From Cricetomys ansorgei (Eukaryota; Chordata; Mammalia; Rodentia; Nesomyidae), in the NCBI GenBank assembly GCA_026225945.1, contig JAMJFZ010001796.1, positions 22,172,001-22,236,000 of the forward strand: a stretch of DNA of 64,000 nucleotides, written 5' to 3'. Positions 22,263-33,779 of this stretch are shown here, one piece after another. A model generated the notes under the pieces. It saw only the letters and a program-made list of their open reading frames with translations, was not told the origin of the DNA and made no database searches. Each line of letters opens with the position of its first letter. Positions within the stretch are counted from its first letter, which is position 1. The position numbers and the translations under genes are program-made.

Positions 22263-23328
22263 TGGTGGGGTAGATGAGTAATGTTGCTAGGGAACATTAA
22301 AGAGACTGGCAGGGAAGTGAGACGGATGAAGATGGGAAAGCGTGAGTCAGACACAGGAGAACTAGAGATCACAAGAGCCACGGGGAGATTCCACATGAGG
22401 GGGCTGGCAGGTGTGAGAGGGAGCCAGAACCACCTAAATTAAGGAGGAAACTTGAAGGTAAGCCAGCGGACACACTGCACCTGCAAGAGGAACGGAGCCA
22501 CGTCATAGACGGCTGCATAGAACACAGAGGTTCAGGGTTCGGGAGTGGTTCAAAGGGGAAGGAGAGCAGCAAGTGTGTGCCCGTCAGCCCACAGAACTTA
22601 GTTATCCTCAGTACGGCTTGGGTCCAGGGCGTTCCCCGCGTATGTGGGTTGAGTTATCACTCAGAACTGATCTGCTGGAATCTGCAGCTGGTTACCGTTT
22701 ACGCCCTCCAAGGCTGCGGAAGATGGGAGGCTCGCCACTGGGTGCTTCGGGCGCTGCTGCTTCTGCTCATGGGTAAACACAACTGTGGACTGACTCTTTC
22801 GCTCTAAACTGAGCCAGATTTCCTAAGCCAAATATTGTTTGTCCAGCCTTCCTTGTTCTTTCTTAAGATAGTATATATTAGTACATTTGAAAACGCAACT
22901 GGTTTCCTTAAATAAAATGATCCTGTGTTTAAGTTAGGTCTTCAAACTGGAAACATTAAAGTGTACTCCATAATAAATCAGGACGACAGTGTTGTGTTGA
23001 TGCGGGGTAAACGTTTGAGCCTTTGAGCAAAGGCCTATTTCAGGCATTCGGAGCGGTATCATGTGGCAAAGGCTTCATCTCCTCTAAGAACAGTAATCTG
23101 AATTTCTTGAATTCTGTCAACTACGAAAACAAGTTTCACCAAAAACCACCAAAGAAAATGGGGGAATTTGACTCAATAGAATGACAGAAGTACTTCCTTT
23201 AAAATCTGGTTAGACCCACTCTCGTACTAGTAGTTGGGGGCTGTGTAAGACATCTTACAAAAAGAAGTTGGCCAGACAAGGGCCTCTTTTTGCTGCCAGG
23301 GGATGAGTTTTCTTTAAAAGACTATGTC
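22263..23328. other. Spacer containing a small CpG cluster
   Basis: Between 22612 and 22770 about ten CpG occur in 160 bases, unlike the flanks. A short ATG frame (22723, GAAGATGGG) runs to a possible donor ATGG|GTAAAC at 22773. It may be a first exon of an unseen transcript, or merely a CpG-retaining segment. Confidence 0.3.
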
Positions 23329-23329
23329 C

Positions 23330-23533
23330 TGGGGCTGGAGAGATGGCTCAGCAGCTCAGAGCACTTACTGCTCTTGCAGAAGACCCAATTTCAGTTCCCA
23401 GCACTCACATGTGGCTCATGACCACATACTAACTCCAGTTCCAGAGGATCTAATACCCTCTTCTCACCTCCAGTGGCCTCGCACACATGCGGTATACATG
23501 CGAACACTCAGGCACACACACATACACATAAAC

Positions 23534-23568
<35 letters not shown>
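23330..23568 (+). repeat. B2/B3 SINE with TG tail
   Basis: GGGGCTGGAGAGATGGCTCA head, CTGCTCTTGCAGAAGACCC, CATGTGGCTCATGACC, and CACACACATACACATAAACC before the (TG)n run at 23535-23568. Confidence 0.92.
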
Positions 23569-23571
<3 letters not shown>

Positions 23572-23588
23572 GATAATTAAGACTGTGT

Positions 23589-23812
23589 GGGTGGGGATGA
23601 AGCACCGACTGTAGAGTGCTTGCCTAGAATATATGAAGCCCTGGTTCAAACCCCAGCGTCTCATAAACTAGGAACAGTGGTGCATACTTGTAATTCCAGC
23701 ATCCAGGAGGTAGAAGCAAGAGGTCTGAGGTTCAAGGACATCCTTAGCTACAGAGTGAGTTTGAGGCCACCCTGAGACACATGAGACTCCATCTGCAAAA
23801 GCCAACAAAGAC
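23589..23812 (+). repeat. RSINE1/B4-type ID-B1 dimer
   Basis: An ID-like head (AGAGTGCTTGCCTAGAATAT, CCCTGGTTCAAACCCC) is joined to a B1-like body (CTTGTAATTCCAGCATCCAGG, TAGCTACAGAGTGAGTTTGAGG). Confidence 0.85.
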
Positions 23813-24255
23813 AATATTATTTATGTCTTTTGCCCCTTCTGAAATATGCAAGACGACCATAATAACGTGGCTGGGCTCCTTTCCTATTCTCATATTGCTC
23901 TGAGAGCCGTTGTTATTTCCTCATGGGTATTACTCAAAGGAGAGGCACTGAATTCAGAGAGTGAGTGAAGGCTCTAAGACAGAAGACTTTCTCCAGAACT
24001 CCTAGGAGGTTCATGGAATCCAGAGCTTCCCAACCAGCTGCAGCTATTCACTGGGCACCCATGGGCTATTCAGCATTTCCTGGCACTCCCTCCTGTTCTC
24101 CTTGGAAGGATGCCATTTGGAGATGTAAGAAAACAAAGCTCTCAGTCACCTGGTTTGTTCAGAAGAGCCTGATTCCAGCCAGATCACTCTGGGGTCTTGG
24201 TAGAAAACTCCAGGAGAACCAGGACTTCCTCCAGAGATCTTCAAATATTGTTTCT
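23813..24255. other. Unrecognised spacer
   Basis: No family or exon is recognised. Confidence 0.4.
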
Positions 24256-24478
24256 GGGTTGGGGAGATGGTTCAGTCAGTAAGGTTTTGCCACACAAGCA
24301 TGAGGACCTGAGTTTGAACCCCTAACACACACATAAAACCAGGCACAATAGTGTGTGTCTGTAATCCCAGCACTAAAGGTGAGGGATGAGACAGGAGGAT
24401 TGCTGGAACTCACTGAATATCCAAGATGGCCAAATTAATGATCTCTGGCCTCCACATGTACACATTGGCACAGACATG

Positions 24479-24522
<44 letters not shown>
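24256..24522 (+). repeat. B4-type SINE with CA tail
   Basis: GGTTGGGGAGATGGTTCAGTC head, CACACAAGCATGAGGACCTG and GTCTGTAATCCCAGCACTAA. The (CA)n tail occupies 24482-24521. Confidence 0.88.
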
Positions 24523-24523
<1 letters not shown>

Positions 24524-24734
24524 CTCTATTATCCCTACAGCCCTAGGATTTGCCTGAGCTCCAGGGAAACCAGGGCTTACCTTTGTCAACAGGCCAGGAG
24601 TGGGGGTGGGAGACCTGGACTTGGAGTGGCAGAACAGCTTTGACTCCTGTGTGCATGTCTATGAGGGAGTTGCCAGCCTGTACTAATAGCAGCAGGAAGA
24701 TGGACCCAAACTGTGGGCAGCACTTTTCCACAGG

Positions 24735-24958
24735 CTGGAGTGCTGGATAAAATGAGGCCAGAAAGTGAGCTGAACACCAGCACTCAGCACCGCTTCCCGA
24801 CTGGGTGCGGTATGCCGGGCCTCCTCAGCTGCTGCCACCATTCCCTGCCACCGTAGACCCCACCCTCAGGCTGCGAGCCAAGGCAAGCCCTTCCTTCCTT
24901 AGGTTGGTTTAGTCTGATGTTTTGTGACAGTGATGAGAAAAGCAACTAATACAAAGCC
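24735..24958 (+). repeat. Partial MaLR-type LTR (3' part)
   Basis: GTGAGCTGAACACCAGCACTC and the terminal CTTCCTTCCTTAGGTTG...AAAAGCAACTAATACA match the layout of the LTR at 40970-41326. Confidence 0.6.
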
Positions 24959-25616
24959 CCAAGCAAAGACAGCCAAACATGTCTGTTTACTTCACAGAGG
25001 GGAGGGAGACCAGGAGTGCAGCAAACAAGGGTGTGTTCCAAAGGGAGCAGGAAGAGCACAGGCAGGGCCAGGTGAGATGAACACGTGCAAAAAGAACATG
25101 GCAGTCCAGCTCACCCCATCTCAGGCACGGTAGGCACCGTGAGGAGGTCCTTGCTGTGGAAGGCCACACCCTGCCATCACTCTGCACCCAGCAGCTCCTA
25201 GTCTAAGTGGTAAAGAATGCTCATTTCCTCAAATGATATCTCACCCTTGGGTGGGGCAGGAGCAGGTGAGGGGTAACCCCCCCCTGTCCCCACCCCCAGT
25301 AACACTCATAGCTATATCCAGGAGGCCCTCAGCCGGAGGAGTATCTTTGCAATCAGTCCTCTGAGCTGATGGTCTCTCCGCCCCCCAATCCTGTGACATC
25401 ATATTGTGAAAGGTGGATGCCAATGGCCTGGGGCAGATGCAGCTTCCCAGGGGCTGACTCCTTGGTCTGAGCCTAGACAAGAGCCCAGCAGCCAGATGGA
25501 AAGAAAGAAGGGGGCTCACCACTCAGTGGGGGGCTGGTTGACAGTAGGGAGAGACTCCTACACTCTACATGCCTCCTTCTTTGCATCCACCCTAGACATC
25601 AAGACTCAGAGTTTGG
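24959..25616. other. Unrecognised spacer
   Basis: No repeat family, CpG cluster or exon is recognised. Confidence 0.4.
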
Positions 25617-25915
25617 GGCTAAGGATATGACTCTCTCAGTAAAAAGCTTGTCACACTGGCATGAGGATCTGAGTTCGGATCCCCAGCACCATGGAAAAAG
25701 CCGCACATGGCAGTTTGCATCTGTAGCCCTAGCACTGGGGAGGCAGAGACAAACACTCCCGCTGCTTCCTGGCCAGCCAGGTCAGCAGAATTATGAGGTT
25801 CAGGTTCAGCAAGGGACCCTGTCTCAAAAGACAGGATGAAGGGAACTGAGGAAGATACCCAGTATCAACCTCTGGCCTGCACACACGCACACACACACAC
25901 GCACACACACACACA
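25617..25915 (+). repeat. B4-type SINE with CA tail
   Basis: GATCTGAGTTCGGATCCCCAGC, CTTCCTGGCCAGCCAGGTCAGC and CAACCTCTGGCCTGCACACA are B4A landmarks. Confidence 0.9.
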
Positions 25916-26949
25916 ATTCAGAGATCATGGCTGGTATTTCCTGACAGACTGTACTCACGTTAGACTCATCAGTAAACTCAGGGCCATCAGCCAGTGGGAT
26001 CAAAGTTCTGTAGCTGCCGATGCTATGAGTTCTGAGGAAGAGCCAGAATGGTCGGCTCTGCTTTTGGGGCACAGACTTTAGCCCTTACGCAGGTTGCTTT
26101 CAAGACTGATGTGTGCCTGTGTGTGTGTGTATACAGGGGCTAAAAGGAAGCAAATATGGACTCTGACACACACACACAACAGGCTGAGGTGGCATTGTAA
26201 CCCACACACTGCCTACATACACAGAGTGACAGCACCTTGCACCTGTTGACAAGTTCTGTAGGGTTAGCCAGGACTCCAAGGGGTCACCTTCATAGGGTGA
26301 CATACTTGAGCTGTGTGACCCTGCTAGCAGACAGAAGAGCAGAAATGTGGTCCTCCGGCCAGTCATCTTCCTCTGCCTCTGCCTTGGGGAGCACTGTGGG
26401 CCGCATGCCTTGGCTGTGCAGGGGACTTCCAGGAAAAGGAATAAGGATGGTGTGGAGAACCTAAGGCTCAAGGGTCGGAACTCTCTCCTGCCACTTCCCT
26501 AGGGGAGCCTACAGCCACTCCATGGAAGCAGAAACCCCACCCAGAGCTGGCTGGATGCTATAGCCAGCTACAGTCATCATCTGAGTACCCAGGAGTCTCA
26601 GTGAGCAAGAGTCCTTTTGCCAGGATGAACACAAGTCTGTCATCAGAAGGTCCTGCTTACTCCCCAGGCCCTGGACATCCACCCTGGACTCTCCTATGTC
26701 CCCGGGTGTTTCCAGGCCCCTGTGCCATTGAGAGCTGTGTGCCCATCACTTCCCACACATGGGTCTCAGCCTTCCCTTTCTGGGAGCACCAGTCCTTAAA
26801 CCTCATGGCTTTCCCCTGCGGGTAAATGTCTCACTAAGAAGAACTGGACCGTGACCAGGGAAAGCTCAGGGACAGATGTGGTCACAGTCTCCCATCCATT
26901 CTGAGTCATCCATCGGTCCCCTCCCTGTCCTGCAGGTCTCGGGTTGAAT
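25916..26949. other. Non-coding spacer
   Basis: Overlapping short frames only. Small CA/TG runs near 26112-26125 and 26166-26178. Confidence 0.45.
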
Positions 26950-27122
26950 ATCACTCCCCAGAAGGCCTCCCTGGCCCCAGCCCACGTCAGGAGGCTCTTG
27001 CCATCATTTCATGCCACACCTTCATCTTCATACAAAATGTCAAGCACTTGCCGGATACTGATTTGTGTCTCTACATTGTAAGCTCCAATTGCTCTCATCT
27101 TCCTTGCTTAATAAATATGGAA
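26950..27122 (+). repeat. L2 LINE 3' fragment
   Basis: TCACTCCCCAGAAGGCCTCC, ATTGTAAGCTCCAATTG and CTTAATAAATATGG follow the 3' order of L2. Confidence 0.6.
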
Positions 27123-27734
27123 ATGAGCTTAAAGCATATTGAGTTGATCACAAAAAGATTCCTTTCGTCTCCAGCCTGGGGGAGTCTGGCTTATGTTTCC
27201 TGAAGCCCAATAGTCAAGTATCCTAAGGCTGAAAAAGTCTGGCATCTTAGGGGAGTCGAGTCCCCAGCCTCCACCCCAACACCCTGTAGCAGGGCATTAC
27301 CCGTGCAGCCTACCATCTGCAAAGGGAGGCCCCGGGAGGCTGGTTTAGGGGAACAGGAAATGCACAGACACAGGGTCTACAGCCCCTTCTAGATAAAAGG
27401 GAGACTGAAGGCGAGAAGACCCTAACGGCCTTTCTGGGAACCTGGGGAAACTAAGAATATCCCCAAAAGAAGTTGTCCACTTTTTTCAGCCTATGGACAA
27501 GACTGAAAGAGACCTGGATAGACCCCCAGATGTCGGAAGACTCCCTGTGGGTGGCTTCCTAGAGTTCCTGGGTGTCCATGTGCCAGCCCCAGTGCCCAGC
27601 AAGTACCTCACTCCCACAGCATACAAAAACCCAAGTGTCCACTGGCGGGAGATATCCAGGTGCCCAGAGAGGGAGCTGGCAGGAGGAACAGGGCAGGCAG
27701 TTGAACCAGGAAAGTGCCCAAGGGATGTGACCGG
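27123..27734. other. Unrecognised spacer
   Basis: The frame 27493-27789 runs into the poly-A tract and has no domain. No gene is called. Confidence 0.45.
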
Positions 27735-27735
27735 C

Positions 27736-27743
27736 AAAAAAAA

Positions 27744-27775
<32 letters not shown>

Positions 27776-27776
27776 A
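27736..27776. repeat. Poly-A tract
   Basis: About 25 A followed by AAAAG units. No SINE body precedes it, so its origin is unclear. Confidence 0.9.
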
Positions 27777-27897
27777 TATTGCAGAGTAGATGCTGGTAGT
27801 AGCACTAGGCAGGGCCCTGATCCTGGCTCTGTTCCTTTAGGGATGAGGAGGGAGTTATACATTGAACAGGAGCAAGATAAAAGTAGTGGGGAGAAAC

Positions 27898-27977
27898 AGA
27901 GCAAATTTAGGGAAGGAAAAAGGGGAAAGGAAAAGAGAGAGGAGAGAGAAAATAAGAGTGGGAGAGAGGAAAGGAAA

Positions 27978-28016
<39 letters not shown>

Positions 28017-28036
28017 AAGAGAGAGAAGAGAGAATA
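27898..28036. repeat. (GA)n-rich purine tract
   Basis: Nearly pure purine sequence with a perfect (GA)n core at 27983-28012. Confidence 0.95.
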
Positions 28037-29394
28037 AGAGCCAGAAATTCTGTCTGCAGCACAGCTGTACCCACTATAGAGATGTGAACACTAAGGTTCC
28101 CGCTGAAGTCTGGCATAGTCAGTGCTTGGTCTAGAGCCAGAACTAGGTCCCTGTACAACCTGAGTCAGACTAGGTCAGGCCCTGCCTTAGCCCATGAGAC
28201 CCTGTGGATGGACTTTTCAGACTTCCCTGAGAGCTTGGCTGACTAGTGCCCTCTGGAGAGGGTTGAGGGAGGCATCTTCACCTCTCCAACAGCCCATCCA
28301 CAGGTTGAGTGTTTTGGACATGCCTGGGCTCAGAAATTGCCCGGGATGAACACAGGTACCTGTGTTTGTGTCTGGGCATCCCAGGGAGGAGTCACAACAG
28401 AAGGAACCATGGCGGTGTTAGTCTAGGACCTGAATTGCTAAGAGTCAGTCCTGCTAGATAGTCTGTCCCAGGAAGGGCAAGCCAGGTATGGCGATTTCCC
28501 AGTGCCACGCCTGTTCTCTTTGCCCTGAGAGCAGGCACATAAAGGGTCTCTCAGTGAAGACACCTTCCACTGTCATTGGTCACAGCAGCATCCGGGACTA
28601 TCCGAGTCCTGGGAAGGAGCTCCAAAGGATGATGGGAATCACTTAAGGCAATGGGACGGGCAAGGCTGTGGTGTGAGGAGACAAATCCACATCCGCCCAC
28701 ACGTGACCTGATGCAGTTTTTGGAACTTCCATGAACATAATGGCCCGGAAACCGCAAAGCAGCCCTGTCCTTCACGTGGGACCTGAGAGCTGACATGTGC
28801 CCCTGCCTGCAAGTGCCAAGAAAACCCCAGAAAGGGAGAGGGCCTGCAGAGGGGACCTGGGGGGACTTTGATTCCAGTAACCATCAAGTGCAGGGTACAC
28901 CCTCAGGAGAGATGACTGTGACTTGTCATGGGAGAGCAATGTCAGAGTGAAAGCAGGAAGGCGTGTCTGCAGAGCTGAGGCTCATTCACTGTCCGGTCAT
29001 GAAGGTCTGGCTTTGCTGGGAGTTCAGACAATCTGAGTATTTCTGAAGGCTTTGTCATAGATAAACAGTAAACATCTTCACCAGAGTTCTCTAGGCCCAG
29101 GCACTGTCCCAAAAATCCCAAAGAAGGCCTCATACCTGCCCTCATGATGACCAAAAATCCTTCTTGATGCATGCCGGGGACAAGACAGGCCCTACCCTGG
29201 GCCCTGCAGATGTGACAGTGAACCAAGAATCCATCCCAGACCAGGTGTCAATGCAGGGTGAAGAACCCAAGGACCACAGCCTCCTTGTGACAGGAGCAAG
29301 TGGCCTGCCTGTGTTCCCCCTTTCCTGTCTTCCTTCCCTCCTTCCTTCGAGGACAGGTTTGTGTCTGGCTCAGGGGCTCAGGCCTTATTGATAT
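28037..29394. other. Non-coding spacer
   Basis: Apart from a CT-rich run near 29318-29348 nothing is recognised. Confidence 0.45.
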
Positions 29395-29395
29395 C

Positions 29396-29423
29396 CCTTT
29401 AAGGTACTCAGGTACCTTAAAGG
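29396..29423. repeat. Perfect 12-bp inverted repeat, 4-base loop
   Basis: CCTTTAAGGTAC (29396-29407) and GTACCTTAAAGG (29412-29423) are exact reverse complements around TCAG. The short loop favours a hairpin or cruciform. It is not part of a recognised transposon. Confidence 0.95.
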
Positions 29424-29689
29424 ACATGCAGCATGCTAATGAGGGCAGTCTGGTGAGGGAGCCAAAGTGTGTATGGGGGGGGTGTGCCCAATTCGCAGGA
29501 CAAAGAGGGGTGACTGTGCTCTTGCAAGGAAAAGACTATAGAGGAGATGTCGGCAGTTGCTGCTGGAAAAGATTAAAGGCAAGCACCAGAAAGGATCTTA
29601 GGTTTTTTTGGGTTTTGTTTTTTTGTGTGCATTAGGAATGGGATCCCCAGACAGGCAGGCAGCACAGGCCTCCTCGGTATTTGGTAGGC

Positions 29690-29810
29690 TGCCATTCTCA
29701 GGGCTTGGTAGGCTGAAGCAGGAAAGAATGAAGATTTTCAGGTCGGCCTGGGCTACAGAGCAATAGCCCTTGTCTCGAATTGGAAAAAAAACAAACAAAC
29801 AAGAAACAAG
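29690..29810 (+). repeat. B1 fragment
   Basis: GGTAGGCTGAAGCAGGAAAG and GTCGGCCTGGGCTACAGAGC, followed by an A-rich tail (AACAAACAAACAAG). Confidence 0.7.
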
Positions 29811-29814
29811 AATA

Positions 29815-30160
29815 GACCCAGAAATGAATGACTCCACTTCTTTGAAAAATCACTGCTGTACAAAGAAAGGGAACGGAGGAGGAGTGGGGAGAGTAGAGAA
29901 GCGAGCCCATGTTGTTCGACATGTAAAAGGTTTATATAAGACTAGAAAGTTCTAGAGATCTGTTGAACTGAACGGTGACAGTTGTTAACAATAAATTTGT
30001 GGATTTGACAATTGCTAAGAGCAGATCTCAGATGTTTTCAACAGGAATAAAAAACAAGCATGTGAGTTGATGGAAATGTCAATTAGCTTGATTTGATCAT
30101 TGCCCGGCGTATACATGGGCCAAAACACCACTGTCGTGCACTGTAAATACACACGCACGG
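29815..30160 (+). repeat. L1M 3'-UTR remnant
   Basis: GACAATTGCTAAGAGCAGATCTCAGATGTTTTCA, GTCAATTAGCTTGATTTGATCATTG and GTATACATGGGCCAAAACACCA follow the well-known tail of old mammalian L1. Confidence 0.8.
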
Positions 30161-30200
30161 TTCCGGCTCAGTTGGAGAAGTGGGTGGGCCTGGACACTAA

Positions 30201-30275
30201 GCTGGGGTGCCTGGAGGGAGGACGCTAGGCTGGGGTGCCTGGAGGGAGGACGCTAGGCTGGGGTGCCTGGAGGGG
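30201..30275. repeat. 28-bp minisatellite, 2.7 copies
   Basis: Units 30201-30228, 30229-30256 and 30257-30275 share GCTGGGGTGCCTGGAGGG. The first two are identical, so the duplication is recent. Confidence 0.95.
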
Positions 30276-31769
30276 TGAATGAATGGCTTTGTGGTGGAGG
30301 CTAATGAAACAAGGCACGGCTGAGCCTAGCGTATGCAGTAGCGGGGATTTCCCAAAAGGGCAGGCAAGTTCCCACTGCAGCCCCCACTTAGACCAGCCCA
30401 AGTAGGGGACAAATGGCAGGAAGAAAGACTGACTACCACACCCTAGGGACCTAGGGGCAGAGCCAGTATAGTAGACACAGTGTGCTTCTTTGGAACCCTA
30501 CTGGGGCTCTTCGGGACACTCCTCCCCAATGAGAGAAAAATTTTAGTGATATCCTGTTAGTGAACCCCCAAAGTAGATAAGAATGTTCACAGGTTTGTGC
30601 TGAACCTGGGTCCTCCGAATCCTGTCCCAGATCTTCCCATTTGACCTGGGTGTAGCTTGACTTTCCCCCTGCACCCTTTCACACCTATTCAGACAGAGAC
30701 CCCTTAGCTTTGGCTGTCATTGCAGCCTCTTCAACTGCTGCCAAGCAGAACACCTACCTGGTCAAGATCTGGGTTCTCTAGCCATATTCTCTTGGTCTGA
30801 ACCACCATTAATTTGTGGTGTGGCTCTATTCTGTTGAGATAGGTCCCTATTGTTTTAGGAATGTGGGTGCACAGGGTGTGTTACTGATATCAGTAACAGC
30901 AGATGACCTTGGCAGAGGCCAGACAAAGGCAGAACATCATTAGATGTGCTGAAGCAGCAAACCTCTGGCCTTGTCAGCTGCTTCTGAACTAACGCCAGCC
31001 AACTGGGAGCTCCCATGCGAAGGGCAAGAATGTAATTACAGAGCTCACTGGCCATCTAGAAGATTGTATCCAAGTTGCAAGTATAACAAGGGATTTGGTT
31101 ATGTTTTTAGCTGAAGGGGGGAATAAAACCCATTTCATATATCCTGCCCCTTGCCCAATAAAGCAGAGTCTCATGTGGGACTTTATGACTAGTCTGGTGC
31201 ACTTCTTACAGTACTGCTGTGTTCGGCTTTAACTCATCATTCCCAAGCCCTTTCTAAAGTAGCTTGAACAAGCTACAAACGAACCTTGCAGACACACAAA
31301 CCTAGCTCTGAGCTGGCCTGGGTAAAAATTCTCAGCACTGCACCTGATTGGAGCAGGAGACATGGCATGTACAGCCCAACCTTCCTCTGTGCCAGTACCC
31401 ACCAGCTCTTGCTGCCTCTTTTCTGTTCCCAGCCCTCTCCTTAGCAGCACAGGCATGACCCCTGACAGTGGTCCTTCACAGGTTCTGTGGCTGTTCTCAC
31501 CAGCTTCTGCTCCCTGCCAGGGTCATCTCTCCTCTTCCTGCTAGCGTTGATATCTGTGGCTCACCAAACGCTGGACCTACCACCAGGGAATACAAGGAAC
31601 CACAAAATAGTCTAGACATCAACCTGCTCATCCCTGACTAACCCCCTTTTTAAGCCTCCCCCAGGCCTCTAGATAACTCCTCTGCTCCATAACCACACTG
31701 CTCAAGAGAAGCAAGGGCCTCTAATAATGCTTTTAATTATTGGGAAATAATTTTAAAAAATTGATTATC
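30276..31769. other. Non-coding spacer
   Basis: No exon or family is clear. A CCCAATAAAGC motif at 31153-31163 resembles an LTR or LINE poly-A signal. Confidence 0.4.
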
Positions 31770-31880
31770 CAAGTGCAAAGTACATGTCTGTAATTCAAGC
31801 AGTAGAAGTAGAGGCAGGAGCATCAGTAGTTTTTAAGGTCAACCTGGGACTACATTTGACTGTTTCAAAACTCTAAGGAG
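31770..31880 (+). repeat. B1/B4-type fragment
   Basis: GTACATGTCTGTAATTCAAGC, GTAGAGGCAGGAGCATC and AAGGTCAACCTGGGACTAC, then a GGA/GAA-rich tail. Confidence 0.65.
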
Positions 31881-32103
31881 GAGGAGGAAGAAGAAGAGGA
31901 AGAAATAAAAATGAAAAGCACTGACAATAAGCCCCAAAGACAAGAAAACAATCTCACACAATTTCAGATCCCACGTATTGAATAGAGCTCACTTCCAAAT
32001 TTACAAGCTGAAGTTGATAGGCATATGAGGAGCTGGCTTTATAACTGCTGTTTTCACTTTCATCTAACGATGTGTGTGTGTGCATGGTTAATAAATACTT
32101 GTT

Positions 32104-32310
32104 AATATATATGTATATACATATACACACACATATACATATATGTACATATATATACACACATATATATGTATACAGAAAAATATATATGTATGTATAC
32201 ACACATATGTAAATATATATGTATGTATATATGTATGTCTTTGTACATGCATACATATATAGGTATATACATATATATACATACATATATATACACATAC
32301 ATGTATATAC
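32104..32310. repeat. (ATGTATAC)-type AT-rich microsatellite
   Basis: About 200 bases of interrupted TATATG/ACATAC/GTATAC repeats. Frames translated from it are pure Tyr/Ile/Cys/Met low complexity and not genes. Confidence 0.95.
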
Positions 32311-32318
32311 TATTATTT

Positions 32319-32540
32319 AGGGACTGGAGAATGACTTGGTGATTAAGAAAGAGCTCCCACTTTTCTTGCAGAGAAACCAGGTTCAGTTCCCAGCACCTAC
32401 ATGATGGCTTACAAACATCTGCAACTCCAGTTTCAGAGGATCTGAATCTCTCTTCTGACTGCATCAGGCACACAGGTGGTCCAATATATACATGCAGGCA
32501 AAAGATTCATACACATAAAATACAATAAGTAAATCTTTTT
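32319..32540 (+). repeat. B3-type SINE
   Basis: GGACTGGAGAATGACTTGGTG head, CCAGGTTCAGTTCCCAGCACC, CATGCAGGCAAAAGATTC and ACACATAAAATACAATAAG tail. Confidence 0.88.
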
Positions 32541-33477
32541 TTAAAATCAAAAACTATTATTATTATTTGAAATAAATATTCAGAGTATTCTGGTTTTATT
32601 TCTACAGTAGAAATACTGATAGATATAATCTGCATAAGAACAGATGTTAGGGATTCTTGACAATTTCCCATAGTTTAAGGGGTCCAGACAGCACACAGTT
32701 TGAGAAGGACTGTGGGGAACGTGTGAAGGCGTCACCTGGTGTTTGCAGGCTCTGTGAGAAGACACAAGGTGACTCTGCATTGTGCTCTCTCGGTGCTGCT
32801 TGTGTCTTCCTCCCATCTCGCTCCCCCTCTTCCCAGGCTCTTCTCTTGTTTTTCTTTTCTTTCAACCCTTTGGTCTTTCAACTCTCATAACAAAAGCCAC
32901 ACAGATGACAAAACATTCCCTTCTTCCTTTGAACTGAATTGTTTTCTCCCAACTAAACAGAAATTTGATGACATTTGAAATCATTTTCATAATTACTAAC
33001 ATCATTCAAAATAACTAATATGTATATTTTTAAACACATCTCACACGTAATCAAAGAAGTGAAAACGAAATGAGATTTCTTTTTCATAGCAAACTGGCAG
33101 AGATTTATCAAGTGGGTGCCTGCCAGCATTAAGCAGAAGGCAATTTAACAACCCGTAAGCCTTGATACATAGAGGAACATGCTTGCTCAGTACCAGTTAG
33201 GACTGAAGAGTTGACTGGGACCCTGAGAACTGAGAATCAAGTTACTCTCCTCCCTTTCATCATGCCCGGAGAAGACTATACTGAAGACAGACTGGGTTTC
33301 TGAAGCCTCAGGCAGAGGAACTCTCCCTGAGACCTGTGGACTATGTGGGCTATGGCCCATAGGGAAAGAAAAGCTGGTGATGGGTCCAGCCAGGGTGCAC
33401 AGAGCTGCCTACGCCGTTACCATTGCCTGGAAACAAATTCCTGCCTTCTCCAAGCCCCAGGAATAGGTGCAGCCGGC
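32541..33477. other. Unrecognised spacer
   Basis: AT-rich with no clear family or exon. Confidence 0.4.
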
Positions 33478-33737
33478 AGGCTGGTGAGATGGCTCAGCCT
33501 GTAGGGTCCTTGTGCAAACGAGGACTTGGGTTCAGATTCCCAGGACCCTCATAAAAGATGAGTATGGCAGAGCAGGGTCTGTATTCCCAGTACTAGGGAA
33601 GTAGAGACAGGAGGATTCCTGGAGTTTGCTGGCCAGCACACACCTAGCTGAATTAGTGAGCTCTAGGTTTACTGTGCATTTAGTCTCAAAAAACAAAATG
33701 TTGATCAATTGAAGAAGACAACCAAACAATTTCTGAC

Positions 33738-33775
<38 letters not shown>
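33478..33775 (+). repeat. B4-type SINE with CA tail
   Basis: CTGGTGAGATGGCTCAGCC head, CTGGAGTTTGCTGGCCAGC and GTGAGCTCTAGGTTTACTG. The (CA)n tail is at 33741-33773. Confidence 0.88.

Positions 33776-33779
<4 letters not shown>

Noticed and set aside
32104..32473. Tyr/Ile/Met-rich frames over the AT microsatellite
   Set aside because: They are pure low-complexity translations of TATG/TACA repeats.
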